From positions 12,138,632 to 12,202,631 of the forward strand of contig NC_087377.1 in the NCBI RefSeq assembly GCF_963675165.1: DNA of 64,000 bases. The letters run 5' to 3'. This DNA is from Halichondria panicea (lineage: Eukaryota > Porifera > Demospongiae > Suberitida > Halichondriidae). Both the position numbers and the translations under genes were made by a program. The notes under the pieces were generated by a model. That model searched no databases. It had not been told where the DNA came from and saw nothing but the letters and a program-made list of their open reading frames with translations. This document shows positions 36,651 to 47,890 of this stretch, in pieces (the first letter of the stretch is position 1; every line of letters begins with the position of its first letter).

Positions 36651-37156
36651 GTGTGTGGTGGGTGGTTGAAGCTGTAATGTGTAAACATACTGATTATATC
36701 TGCTATTAATACTGAACACATGATACCGGACTTTAGGGGATATGGTTACACAGGCACAACTATCACATGACCACCCACTCACCTTAGTGCCCAGCTCTGC
36801 AGTACAGATGCAGGCTGCCTCACTGCATGGTTGGACGCCTGGCTCTGGGAGATGTAGAAGCCAACCTGGTTTGGATTACTGAGCTCTGTATATATTTTTA
36901 TATGTGTGCTACTGAAGACCCCCAAAAGTAGTATTTTCCTACACAAACGTGGCTCTGGGATATGTATGACTATATACCTGCACAGCATCACAACAATTTA
37001 GTTATTATAGATTCGGCTAGCTCGTCTAATGTTTTGTTCTAAACACAGAAACTCACCACTTTGTGGATGTGCTGCTCTACCAGCTGCACTCCCCTGGTCT
37101 GTGTGACCGCCCTCCAGGTCTTGAGAGTAGATCCTCACACCCTCAGCCACATAGTA
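35546..37156 (-). pseudogene. HEAT-repeat-like gene fragment, copy H2 (five blocks)
   Basis: Minus-strand blocks, 5' to 3': 37058-37156 (RYYVAEGVRIYS, then frameshifted LVEQHIHKV); 36783-36865 (FYISQSQASNHAV, SVLQSWALR); 36557-36586 (DCLKPYVRRL between an ACAG acceptor and a GTGAGC donor); about 36150-36250 (LETLLK, CAETLQHRHYPQHINL); and 35546-35660 (LLGRMILRGRIEQ). Together with H1 and H3 this defines one ancestral gene of helical repeats, VEQHIHKV-DFYISQSQ-NHAVRE-CIAELG-PYVRRL in order, consistent with HEAT repeats. A frameshift in the first block and missing connections suggest decay. A 66-bp (GT)n run lies in one intron. Confidence 0.5.
36590..36657. repeat. (GT)n microsatellite
   Basis: About 33 GT units with a single GC interruption. 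Confidence 0.95.
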
Positions 37157-37470
37157 CCTGAGGGGAGGGAGAGATAGTGAAACACAGTGAATAATAAACA
37201 AAGAACCCTCAGAGAAATGAGACACTGTAATAATAAAGACAGTGCGTCCGTCCCGAAATTTCCTACTCAAACTATATTACCTCCAAACAAAGGAAAACCT
37301 CTCTATCATATCAAGTGCCGTAAATATCTAGACAGAACAAAAGTAAATGGTAAGTATCAGTCAACCAATATTTCTGTACTAGGGTGGGTAGATTTGGTAA
37401 TTAAAGACTTCAGAATCGATAATAAGCAACAATCACACTGAGCCAAAACAGATGGTAAAGACCCACTATT

Positions 37471-39037
37471 CCCATACAAAAATGTCAAGGTTGTAACAAG
37501 CTTGCTACAAGGTGGTTTGGTTGCAGAAAGGTTGTTACAATCTAGAAAACAGGTTGTAACAACCTTGCATTGTGGTTGTCATTCAGTACAATTGATTTAC
37601 AACCTTGTAAAATAGTTGCAGCAACATTGCGTTCTGGTTGCTCATTTTGTAACAACCTGTTTACAACCTTGTAAAAGACATGGCAAGTGCACCCCAATTG
37701 GAATTATTTTCATATCTTGAATGTCAGCTGTCTAGCTAAGAGCAGGACAGTAGGAATCATGCCCTCCTCCAATGTGCACCAAGTTGCTGTAGCTGTCGTG
37801 AGACTGCAATGGTTGGCCAAGAAGTACTATGATGCCAACATTTTAAAGATGTCCAGTAAGTAGCTTTCATGATATTTAAAAGTAAGACAAACGAGTGCTG
37901 CAAATTGCGCTGTGTTAATGCCTAGCCTCGCTATGTCATGTTTTCTATCAAAAGTATTAGAGTGCTATATATAGTACTAGAGACTTAGTATAGGGGGAAT
38001 TTGAATTTGAAAGTGAATAATCTCTATCTATATATAGGCCGGGGTATGTCTGCAAGAGCTCACACAATTAATGGCTACTAAATAGCAGCTGCTCTTTTCT
38101 GACTCTTGTAGCTAATAAAAAGCTAGCGCTTTAGTGCAGGACTATAACTCATAAGCTGAATAGAAACTTTTGTGCAAACAAAATTAATGATGCTACGAAA
38201 GCTGCAACAGCTTTCAATGTAGCCATAACTCAAGAAAGAAACTTTAGTTTGTAATCTACGAATCAAAATCCAAGAGAACGTGGCAAGAAGCCTATATATA
38301 GAAACTGTTAGTTTTCGTCGCATTGCAGCATTTACAGCCACAGTCACTGTCAGCTTTACCGTATCCCTCATGCGGCTACGACTGAGGCATAACAATGTTG
38401 AATGTATGTCTCTAAGATTTTGTACAAATCATCATCCCCTATACCTCTATACGTCCACCCCTCTTGCTTATCACGAAGCATAAATAATTAGTGATAGATA
38501 TGGTCCTATAATTATGACACTTATAATTATGTACAGGCCGCCAGCACGCAGAGAAAGCTGTGTAGTAAACCATGCACTGGTTAATCGATGCAGTAAACGA
38601 CAAATGTGCATCATGTCGCCGTGTCATGCCATGAGAAGGCAGCGTAGTGGTGTATACTGTTTGGAACTCAATCAATCTCTCATCATTAATCGGTACTCGA
38701 AGAGACTATAATAATATTATAGCTTGCTTAACACATTATACTTTGTAATACTATACTTTGTTCTGTTATTTATTTTGTATCTCACTCTTAATGGATTTCA
38801 CTGTTTAACTACCTTGAAACTACCTTGAAACTACCTTGTTGCAACCCTGTTAGTAACCAGGTTGAAACCACCTTGTTGCAACCGTAATAACCAGGTTAAA
38901 ACCACCTGGCTACAACCTTGAAACAAGCTTGAAACAATTTCAAATCCATGGTTCTGGCAAGGTTGCTGCAACCTTGCCACAACCTTGTAAGACTTGCTTG
39001 TTTCAACCTTGCCACAAGGTAGTTATTTCTGAATGGG
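37471..39037. mobile_element. TIR element with internal AACCTTGTTGCAAC subrepeats, about 1.57 kb
   Basis: The left end CCCATACAAAAATGTCAAGG and the right end (complement) CCCATTCAGAAATAACTACC are imperfect inverted repeats. Both ends are followed by many diverged copies of a word such as ACAACCTTGTTGCAAC in opposite orientations (37490-37680 and 38810-39020). A copy of the dispersed ATTATGCCTCGAGG-type repeat is nested at 38090-38400. No clear transposase or target duplication is seen. Confidence 0.5.
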
Positions 39038-39219
39038 TACGTGTATACAAGTGAGACAACAATTAAGCTGATAACTGCGCTTTGTGTGTGTGTACCCCCC
39101 CCCCCGAGACACAGTTATCAGAGCTACAACCGTTAGTTTTAAAATAGTCAATGACAACTTAAAATGAAACCAGGGATGATTCATGCATGCAGGTGAATCT
39201 TACTGGACATGTACTCTAC

Positions 39220-39983
39220 CAGGGATACAAAAGAAAGAGGGATTGGAAACGAACATTTTTGCGAAACACTCCACGTTATAGGGCGTGGCTAAAACTACAA
39301 AGGATTATATTTATAGTCAGCATGCTCATTACCTGTCTTGACTGCTCTACAATGTGTTGTAAATACAAACAGTGAAATTATCATTTTTAATGTTGATTTT
39401 TCTAAAAAGTAAAGAGAATTTAGCTCTAAAAAGTCGACTAAGCCATGCAGCCACTATTACTAGACAAATAAATGCTATACAAGAAGGAATAGCCTTTACT
39501 ATGAAGTCGTAGGAGGGACAGGCCCGTGGTGTGCCTAAAAGTATACTGAAGCAGTTTGAAGGACTATACTGCAAACGTTTATGAACAGTACAGCTTATTT
39601 ATAGCATGAAGCCATTCTATGTAGCACTTAGATACATAATAACCAAGTCAAGCAATGTCCTTTGCTGTTTTGACTTCAGGAGGGACACAGAAAAGTTGAC
39701 ATAGAGTAATTCAAGCTAAACTCAACAAAAATTGGAAACAAAGTAAAGACAACATACTTAGAGCTTGTCAGTGGTATAAGCTTACTTCTCTCGAGTATCT
39801 CCCAGGCCCTGAGTGATCGCTAGTGGATAGGAGAGCTAGAAACCAGGGATACAAAACCATAGCGCAGTCCTCCATGTAATTATTTGCGAGCGCGATTAAT
39901 TACATGGAGTGCTTCACCGGATGTCAGTCCTTTTACACAGGCATGGGCGGTCGTTTCCAATCCCTCTTTCTTTTGTATCCCTG
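39220..39983. mobile_element. TIR DNA transposon (non-autonomous), 764 bp, 7-bp TSD
   Basis: Same family as 5243-6020: ends CAGGGATACAAAAGAAAG and complement, with ACTCTAC duplicated at 39213-39219 and 39984-39990. An extra CAGGGATACAAAA lies inside at about 39844. Confidence 0.85.
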
Positions 39984-40111
39984 ACTCTACTGTGGTGCTT
40001 ACGTAGATGTACGTACATGTACGTTTGAATGAAAGTTTTTATACAGTCCCACTTACTCATTACCACTAGATCTACCACATGCCACTATCTATTAATGTAC
40101 TGATGCATACT

Positions 40112-40560
40112 CACCAGCCTCAAGATTTCCTTTGCAAGTTGTTCCTCCAGATCTTACTGAGATAATTATGATCTGCCAGCTCCCTCCATGTTGGTCGTCC
40201 AGAACAACTCTTAGGCAAACCAGCCGTTACAATGTATCTTTCAGGGTCTGGGTCCGCAAGACTACTCTTCCATCATCCATTAGTCAACCACTTCAGTCAA
40301 ACAGCAGCTGAGACAAAACAGGGGTAAAGACCCACTACACAATAAACATGAAGTGAGACAAGTGATAAGGGTCTGATAAAGGGTCATGCAATCTACAACC
40401 ATTATTTGATGGACAGATAAAGGGTCATACAATCTACAACCGTGGTACGTAATTCAACGACTGGTTGGGTAGCAGTGACTGTGTAGTTGTCTCTCCTCTG
40501 GGAGGAACTCCCTCGTAACCACGAAGGCTAACATACACAATATAACGTATCATGCTTGAC
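40112..40560 (-). pseudogene. Death-domain exon relic plus coding-like block
   Basis: The minus strand contains SGRPTWRELADH followed by decayed LAKEIL-like text (40112-40265), a clear relative of the R6 death-domain exon. Further 5' on the minus strand, 40440-40545 reads VYVSLRGYEGVPPRGETT without stops, a block also present in part at 32160-32215. Stops and lost splice sites show it is not a working gene. Confidence 0.45.
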
Positions 40561-41034
40561 ATGATACAAGGAACCTCTCGATTCCAGGTCTTTTGTATTG
40601 GTGTATTGCAACTTGGAATCGAGGCTAGAGAACCTCTAGACTAATTAACTGAGACTGTGATAAAGAGGTGGATGCATGGTTGAAGCGTTTGGTTGTACAT
40701 AACTTCTTACTGCATGGACGTTTAATTTAATCCCTTAAGGCTTTGCGATCGTGCAAATATATGAGTTTCCAGTGCTAAAACAATTTGGATTTAAAAAAAA
40801 CAAGTCTTGTCTCTCACAGATGCTCGCTTTATTTGCTTATAATATCTATGAAAAGGATTGGCTATGGACACAATAATTAGATTTTAAGAAAGCTTTGTCC
40901 TAAAGCTATGCAGTGGAACATGAGAATTACACAGGCTCTTTGTGGTATACACCGTATACTGGTATAGGTCTTACCTATATCGAACAGATATCATTTTTTG
41001 TATCAATTACTGATGGTACCAAGTCTGCACTTCT

Positions 41035-41140
41035 TCCTTTTCGTTCAGGTGTACCACAGAGGAGCATTCTTGGACGATACCAAGCTTATTAAATCAGTTT
41101 CAAGTGTAAATGATGGCCTGCTAATGCAATCAGATATTGC
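41035..41140 (+). mobile_element. Deleted LINE reverse-transcriptase relic
   Basis: FRSGVPQRSILG, then after a deletion DDTKLIKSVSSVNDGLLMQS, are the RT block GVPQGSILG and the segment following FADDTK. The region between, including YINDLP, is missing. Confidence 0.5.
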
Positions 41141-42252
41141 ATCATTTTTTGTTGTAGTCACAGTATCTTGCACCATGTTATAATTATTGTATCACTTAAA
41201 TTAGTTTCATTTTGTACACTTGCTGTGAAGTTCATAAATTATTGATGGTATACCGGTATGTACGACACTTTATGCCAAAATAATTCATCTTGTGTATGTT
41301 CACGAGTGAATGTACATACTTGATCAGACACTACGGTATTGACTTCGAAGCTGATTAGGTAAAGAGTGTTAACTAAACATATACATAGTAAGCATCTTAC
41401 AATCTGGACAAGGGTGTCCACATTTAAACATCACACATAATTACATTGCTAAACTAGTGATTCTTACCACAAGCCAATCGAATAGGTTAATAGCCATGAG
41501 CAGGTAATGTGTTCAAAGGCCCAATGCATTATTGCCCTATGGTATGGTAAAGTCGGAGTGTGTAGCATTCTTTATTCTTTTCAACTTTTCCTGTTCCTCC
41601 CTATAGTTTCGTTATCATAGTCTCTCGTTTGTGTTTTGTTTTGCTTTCTCTAGTGCCTTAAGTTTCCCATAAAGGGCACTATGACAGGAGCAACTACCCT
41701 GCTTGTCCTGCTCTACTCAATTCATTTTGCTAAATGACCCTTTTGGGATTGGTTATAGACACACCACCTTAAGTAGGGGAAATATTTAGTGCAAGATATC
41801 TGCGGAGCTGACCTACTCTTGAATTACAATCATGCATAATCAAGTTTCAACCAGTGTTGGTTATAAATGTGAAAAATTCAAGGAGGAAAAAGGAGGGAAC
41901 TAAATGAATATCTATAGAGTTACTCCCCCCTCGTGGTCAAATGAATACACTTAAAGTGTTGACAGTTGAGACTACATGTATTAAAAACCACCAAATGTTA
42001 TTATATAGACACTGAAAGATAAACTAAGCCATCTACCACAAACAGACAATCATCTTCCTATAATAACTCAACATTTCAATGCACTAGCACCAGGTACACA
42101 ATGTATGTGTGTGAACGTACTTATATTATATATACCTACACAGCTGCTGGCATCACATGAATGTATAACCGACCAGGAAAGTAAACGGGAATTCATAGCC
42201 TAACATGGTCATACTAATAAACTGCTTTCATAACAGGAAAAACCAACATGCA
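41141..42252. other. No gene recognised
   Basis: No exon with splice sites and no repeat with clear termini was found. Confidence 0.3.
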
Positions 42253-42257
42253 TTAAT

Positions 42258-42567
42258 CAGTGGCATAGGAAGATTTTTTGCAAGGGGGGGCTAATAGTAG
42301 TCTGGCCACGCCCTCCCCAACTTCAAAAACTGAAAGAGGCTGGAATTCGAGACGCAGGCTCACAGATCAATCATTATCTCTGCGGTAGATCTATCACTTT
42401 GCACTTTAGACTTTTGAAACCACGCCCATCATTGAAATAATCACATAATTTACAGTTTTAGCTAGCTGGCTGCAGCCAGCATGCTGTAGCTAAGCTAGCT
42501 CAACAGTTCAAGCTAAACATTGCTCTCCAACAAGGGGGCTGGAGCCACCCCACTTCCTACGCCACTG
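42258..42567. mobile_element. Small TIR element with CAGTGGCATAGGAAG ends, 5-bp TSD
   Basis: CAGTGGCATAGGAAG and CTTCCTACGCCACTG are inverted termini. TTAAT is duplicated at 42253-42257 and 42568-42572. It is the same family as 9126-9733. Confidence 0.75.
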
Positions 42568-43281
42568 TTAATGCATGCATGCCCACCTATAGAGATACAT
42601 GCTACAGCACTAATACAACATTTATTTATAGGATAATGACCTAATGTAGGGAACAATAATTATACAGACAGTTGGCATTGTATCTAGTGTGTTGATGTCT
42701 GCATGAAAGCCTTGTCATGTACGTGTACAAATAAGCTGTTAAAGAACAATTAGGGGTTATAATTATATAGCATTCTATTATTAAGTTTCTGTGTAGAGTC
42801 CAACGATGCATTACGGAAACATTAAAAGTACACCATAAAAGCAACCAAGCTTCCTACACATGTCTGAAGCCAGAGTACAAAATTTCAGTTCAGATACACA
42901 AATAATATTCATGATATTGATACCGTTAAGATTTACTATGGAAACACCAATCAGTGAGTAGACCATAATCACAGGGGCTCTGGGTGAATTCCAGACACAC
43001 CCAACAATAAGAGGAAATGACATAAGCAAGCAGGAAATGACAGGCCTTAAAGGATTATCGTTAAAGCCAGTAGGCTTAACTTGGATTGGCACTACTCTTG
43101 GAGCTTTTTATCACTTTTCATATAATTATAGGATTGGCCACAAAACCACACAATTAATCCATAGCAACAAGTGAGGGCTATAAATTATTTAATCTCACAA
43201 CGCCATGACTATGAACAGTGAAAATCAGATTATGTTAACAGCACTATACATAGTGGATATAATTATATCTATACACATCAC

Positions 43282-43536
43282 CAAGGAGCCCATAAATAAG
43301 AGAAGGAGCGGCTAACTTCAACGTATACTCGGGGATCACGTTTCGTAATTGCCGGTGAAACTGCACTTCCTTGTATAGAAGCGACTAAGTGCTTGCAAAC
43401 CGCAGCCCAGTTGCATATAACACATGTAGGGATTCAACCACTAAGTGACTCTGCATATATGGAAGTGTGGTCATAGCCACTTACGAAACATAATCCCTGT
43501 AGTCAGCCGCTCCTTCTTTTATTTATGGGCTCCTGG
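43282..43536. mobile_element. MITE, 255 bp, about 35-bp TIRs
   Basis: The left CAAGGAGCCCATAAATAAG and AGAAGGAGCGGCTAAC and the right complement (CCAGGAGCCCATAAATAAAA) are inverted. CATCAC flanks both sides (43276-43281 and 43537-43542). No coding potential is seen. Confidence 0.75.
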
Positions 43537-43544
43537 CATCACAT

Positions 43545-44100
43545 AAGTGCAATTTAACAATAATCCGGAGGACACTTCCTATAGAGCTACAAACCAACAT
43601 CATCACATACATGTACATGTACGCACCCGAGTGTGCACGATTCCATATAGAACACAACATGCAATACCTATGCACTGCTTGGCTCAATACAAGTTTTCTT
43701 TGTTGTTGCCTGGTATATGGTTGGTACGCCTTTAAGGCCTATGGCAGAGGAGGTCCGACAACCATGGGCCTAACTTTAATTTAGCATTTTTATAACTTGT
43801 GCTTAGAGGTACATGTTGCACTCCTCTTAGACTTAGTCCTCTGTCTTGTATTGTTAGGTATAGTTTTAGTAATATAGGAGCTCTAACACTCTCAATAACA
43901 TCTGTAAAGGCAATCAAGTTTCATGATTTGCTGATTCAGCAAAAAATTAATGCTAGGCACACAGTTGTCGAACCTCCTCTGGGCCTATGGTTTGAGGTAT
44001 TATAACAAAACAGTTAATTTATGGACTTAGAATTGGTAATGAGTGGTTGAAATGAGCTACATGTACATGTATATTCTATAGTTGCTCAACATGTTACTAT
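43545..44100. other. No gene recognised
   Basis: Short frames only; none has a recognisable domain. Confidence 0.3.
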
Positions 44101-44102
44101 TA

Positions 44103-44386
44103 CAGTAGAACCTCCATTATCCGGAACCTCGATTATCCGGCTTGGCAGTTTTCTTGTTACCAGATTAGAAAATGGGCGTGTCCCTCAAACGCGCATGTGC
44201 GTTGCAGCTGTTACCATGGAGACATGCCTGTTTATCTTCTGCGCATGCGCAGACAACCATGTGGCACTGCTGTTTATCAATAAAGTGGGTGGATCAAGAC
44301 GTGGTTTATCTATTCGATTATCCGGCATATTCACTTATCCGGCCTGCTTCTGGAACCAAGGTGTCCGGATAATCGAGGTTCTACTG
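44103..44386. mobile_element. pogo/Tigger-like MITE, 284 bp, TA target
   Basis: Termini CAGTAGAACCTCCATTATCC and the complement of GGATAATCGAGGTTCTACTG are inverted, and TA lies on each side. These ends resemble those of Tc1/mariner-pogo elements. A truncated relative ends at 20317. Confidence 0.75.
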
Positions 44387-44647
44387 TACATGTATTATGT
44401 CAATCAACCAACACTAGCGGAGACTAAGTTTCTTGATAAACATTAATTAAGTGATCAAAAAATTCTTGGGTAAAAAGTGAATTGAGAGGAAACAACCTAT
44501 CTTGAATAAAACTTTCCTGACATGTTAAACATGTAAGCTGACAATTAAATGATTGTGGCTAAAATCCGGGGTAAACTAACAAAAATGATTTCATGTATTG
44601 AGAGTTTATTCTTGTACTAAAAATAGTTTTAATTCCGTACCACACAC

Positions 44648-46480
44648 CTAGTGCTTGGTGTAGTGCTTAGAAGGGAGTGGAGGTGCCGGGGGTTCGTTGT
44701 TAGGGGCTGGTTTAGGGGGACGGGCTGGAACTATCTCAATAGTTCTGCATGGGAAAAGTGATCAAGATAAGAACCGTTAACACTACTAAATGATACAAGG
44801 GTAAAGTTATGATGACAGAACCACAGTTTATAATTATTTGTATAGCTCAAACATGGGAGACACGTACATGTATTTGATGCATCTGTGGACCCATTATCCC
44901 AACCCAGAGGAGGTACGACACGCGTGCCTCGATGAGGCTAATTACCTCTGCAATAACGTTGAGCGTGGGCGGATAATCAAGGCGTGGTTACGCCCACGTT
45001 CAACGTTATTGCAGAGGTAATTAGCCTAATCGAGGCACGCGTGTCGTACCTCCTCTGATCCCAACCTATACCAACCTATATGGACACCTCACCCTTTCGT
45101 TGGATTAAGGTTTACCTATAAAAACTTCGGTTGCTGACCACCATACAATTGCATTGGTAGTTATACATGGGAGCATTTTGTGGCACTCAACTTACGGTTT
45201 AGGAGGACGTGAGGGAGGCAGTGCCTTTGGTAATCCGGGGCCGTCATCTGTCATGGTGGGGGATCGAGAGGGGAGGGGAGGGGGAGGGGCTCGGTCGTAC
45301 TTGTACACGGTACTTGGTACTGCCTTCATGTTCAACTCCACTGGGAGGCGACCTGTGAGTGAGTGTGACGAGTGGGGTAGTGTGGGTCATAATCATACTG
45401 TAGGGTGTATTTTGCTCCAGCAATTAAACTACTTGGATCGAGTTAACAGCTGTTAAACATACAAAGAGTCTCATTTTGGTAAACAGGGAAGCATAATTAT
45501 TATGTTATATACCACAGTTCTCAATGAATGGAGAGAAGAGCAAGAATGTGGCTTGTTGTAAAGTGAAGCAGTGTTGTGTCTAGTAGTTGGGTAGTTAGGA
45601 CACAACACAATACTGCCCACACAATCAAGGGAAGCCAGGTGTGGGCCCTTGGGATAAGTGGATACGTGTACGTGTGTACATACATGATGTACATGTACAT
45701 GATAATGACCTTTTTATGATGGCAGTTTAGTCGAGCTAAGGTAATTTGAGTACAATATTGTGACTGTCAATTAGAAAGGCTATTAGGGTTGCTTAAACAT
45801 AATATAATTATAGGTATAGCAATAACAACAATAATATTATGCTTTTCCAATAACGTACAGTCGATTGTGAGTATTTTTTTATACATGTATACGGACGGAC
45901 ACAATGACAGGCCACTATTACAGTTACCAGCTTATAGACTACCAACAGGGCCACAATTCAAGCAACACACATGAAACCACTACTCACCAGTTTCGTAGAT
46001 ATTTATGAGCTCCTTTGCTAGCTGCTCCTCTCCAATATTATGGAGATGACCAGCCAGCTCCCTCCAGGTTGGTCGCCCAGAACAGCCCCTCATCCATTGG
46101 TCGATCACCTCCGTTAGACAGCCACCATGGTTGACTCCACACGAATCCTCAATCTAAAATGAGATATTTGAGTGAGTAACGGGTTACACCAACAATAGAT
46201 GGCACTTCTATTTGTACGATTAAGGTGTGACCAAACAATGGGTTAATTATAGACTTTTAAGTTATCAACTTTCATCATTTACACATTCCTTCACACCACG
46301 TACAGAACAATGATTGACCCTTGATAGATTTAAGATTAGTAAGTACCTGTTCAATCATTGTTTTAGGCAGCCTCATAGTCTCAGCCAGCTCCCTCCATTT
46401 GTGGTCCATTGACCTGATCTGGACCAAGGCCTGGTCAATGTCCAGGAGCTTGTCCACATCAGGCAGGGCTGGGGCTGAGG

Positions 46481-46549
<69 letters not shown>

Positions 46550-47850
46550 GAGAGAGAGAACTGACCTTGCTAATGCAAAGAGGCCACCTAAAACATATTT
46601 CAGTAGGCTATGCTTCAGGGCAGCACTACAATTAGGCCACCTGTCACTGGAGGAAGCAATGAATGCTATACACTTTCTAACACCCAAGCCATGAATACCA
46701 TTGAGGGGAGTCTATACAGCAGCTATATCTTGCTGTACCAACTCATGATCAGTGTGTGAATCCACATAACAAGGTTAGCTCTCAATTGCAATATCCACAA
46801 AAAAGCGTTTTGCGTTGAGCGTTCCTTATAAGGTTATCTGTGGTCAACCATAAAGCTGTATCTTAGTCAACAATGCACTACATGTATTCTACAAACAGTT
46901 GATGGATCAACTTGAAGATTCTCAGCAACACTTTGATAAGACAGTCCAAGCAGCTCTGTCTGATGCACTATCTCCATCTTATATCCCAAATAATGCCTTG
47001 GTCAGCTTTTTTCACAAGAAAAATCCATATTTTGCTTCCTAATCAGACATGGCATTTCACCACAATGTGTTTATGAGACCACAATGTGTAAAGATTAGAT
47101 ATCCATATAAGGAACGCTCTACAATTTCAAAGATTCTGCAAAACCCTGTACCCACTGCCTTAAAAGGTAAGGGTAAAACCAGAAGCTTACGTAAACTTGA
47201 CAGCTTATCAAAGAACCACCACTGGTTCCTAATCAGCTGGTCAGGTGATGGGATTCTGCCATGATTAAGAAAGAGTGTGCTGTAATGTTGTCAACAACAC
47301 TATATGCAACTGAATCGGAAAAAATGGGGATCTCGCTAGATATCTCTAACTACCAGGAACGGACGCACTATGGTACATTCTAACATATCTGGTACACCTA
47401 TCAAAATCATTGACAAAGCCTCAAAGCCTATCACACAAACAGGCTCACCTGTTGGGCTGGCTGGGAGGGTGGCTGCTTTGGCTTGCTTCCTACTGGTGGC
47501 AGCAACATCCACAGTGGCGTAGGTGACCTGGTGTTGGTCCACTGTGGCAGTCGTGTTTTTGCCTTTCTTGTGGGACTGGCTGGAGCTAAGGGCAGCATAC
47601 ACCACTGGTTCCACTGTATCCTGGGGTGTCGGGAAACAAACAGAGTCAAGAATAGCTTTCAGTTACAGATCTGTACAATGTGACGCAGGATATTGTGGTA
47701 AAGTATTGTATTGGTGTATATGCATCACAGGACACATCAACATGCACAAACAGTTTCATTATGAACCAAAGATGATTTGTTTAACTTGAAGTATATAGTT
47801 ACAATGCCAACCAAAACAGACACCCATTAGTCACAATACTCTCACTAATG

Positions 47851-47890
<40 letters not shown>

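Noticed and set aside
36374-36782. Frames with VCVCVC or THTHTH runs
   Set aside because: Translation of a (GT)n microsatellite.
43732-44005. Overlapping frames on both strands that looked faintly retroelement-like
   Set aside because: No RT, integrase or conserved motif could be identified.
46485-46694. Frames with VCVCVC or HTHTHT runs
   Set aside because: Translation of the (GT)n tract in an R6 intron.
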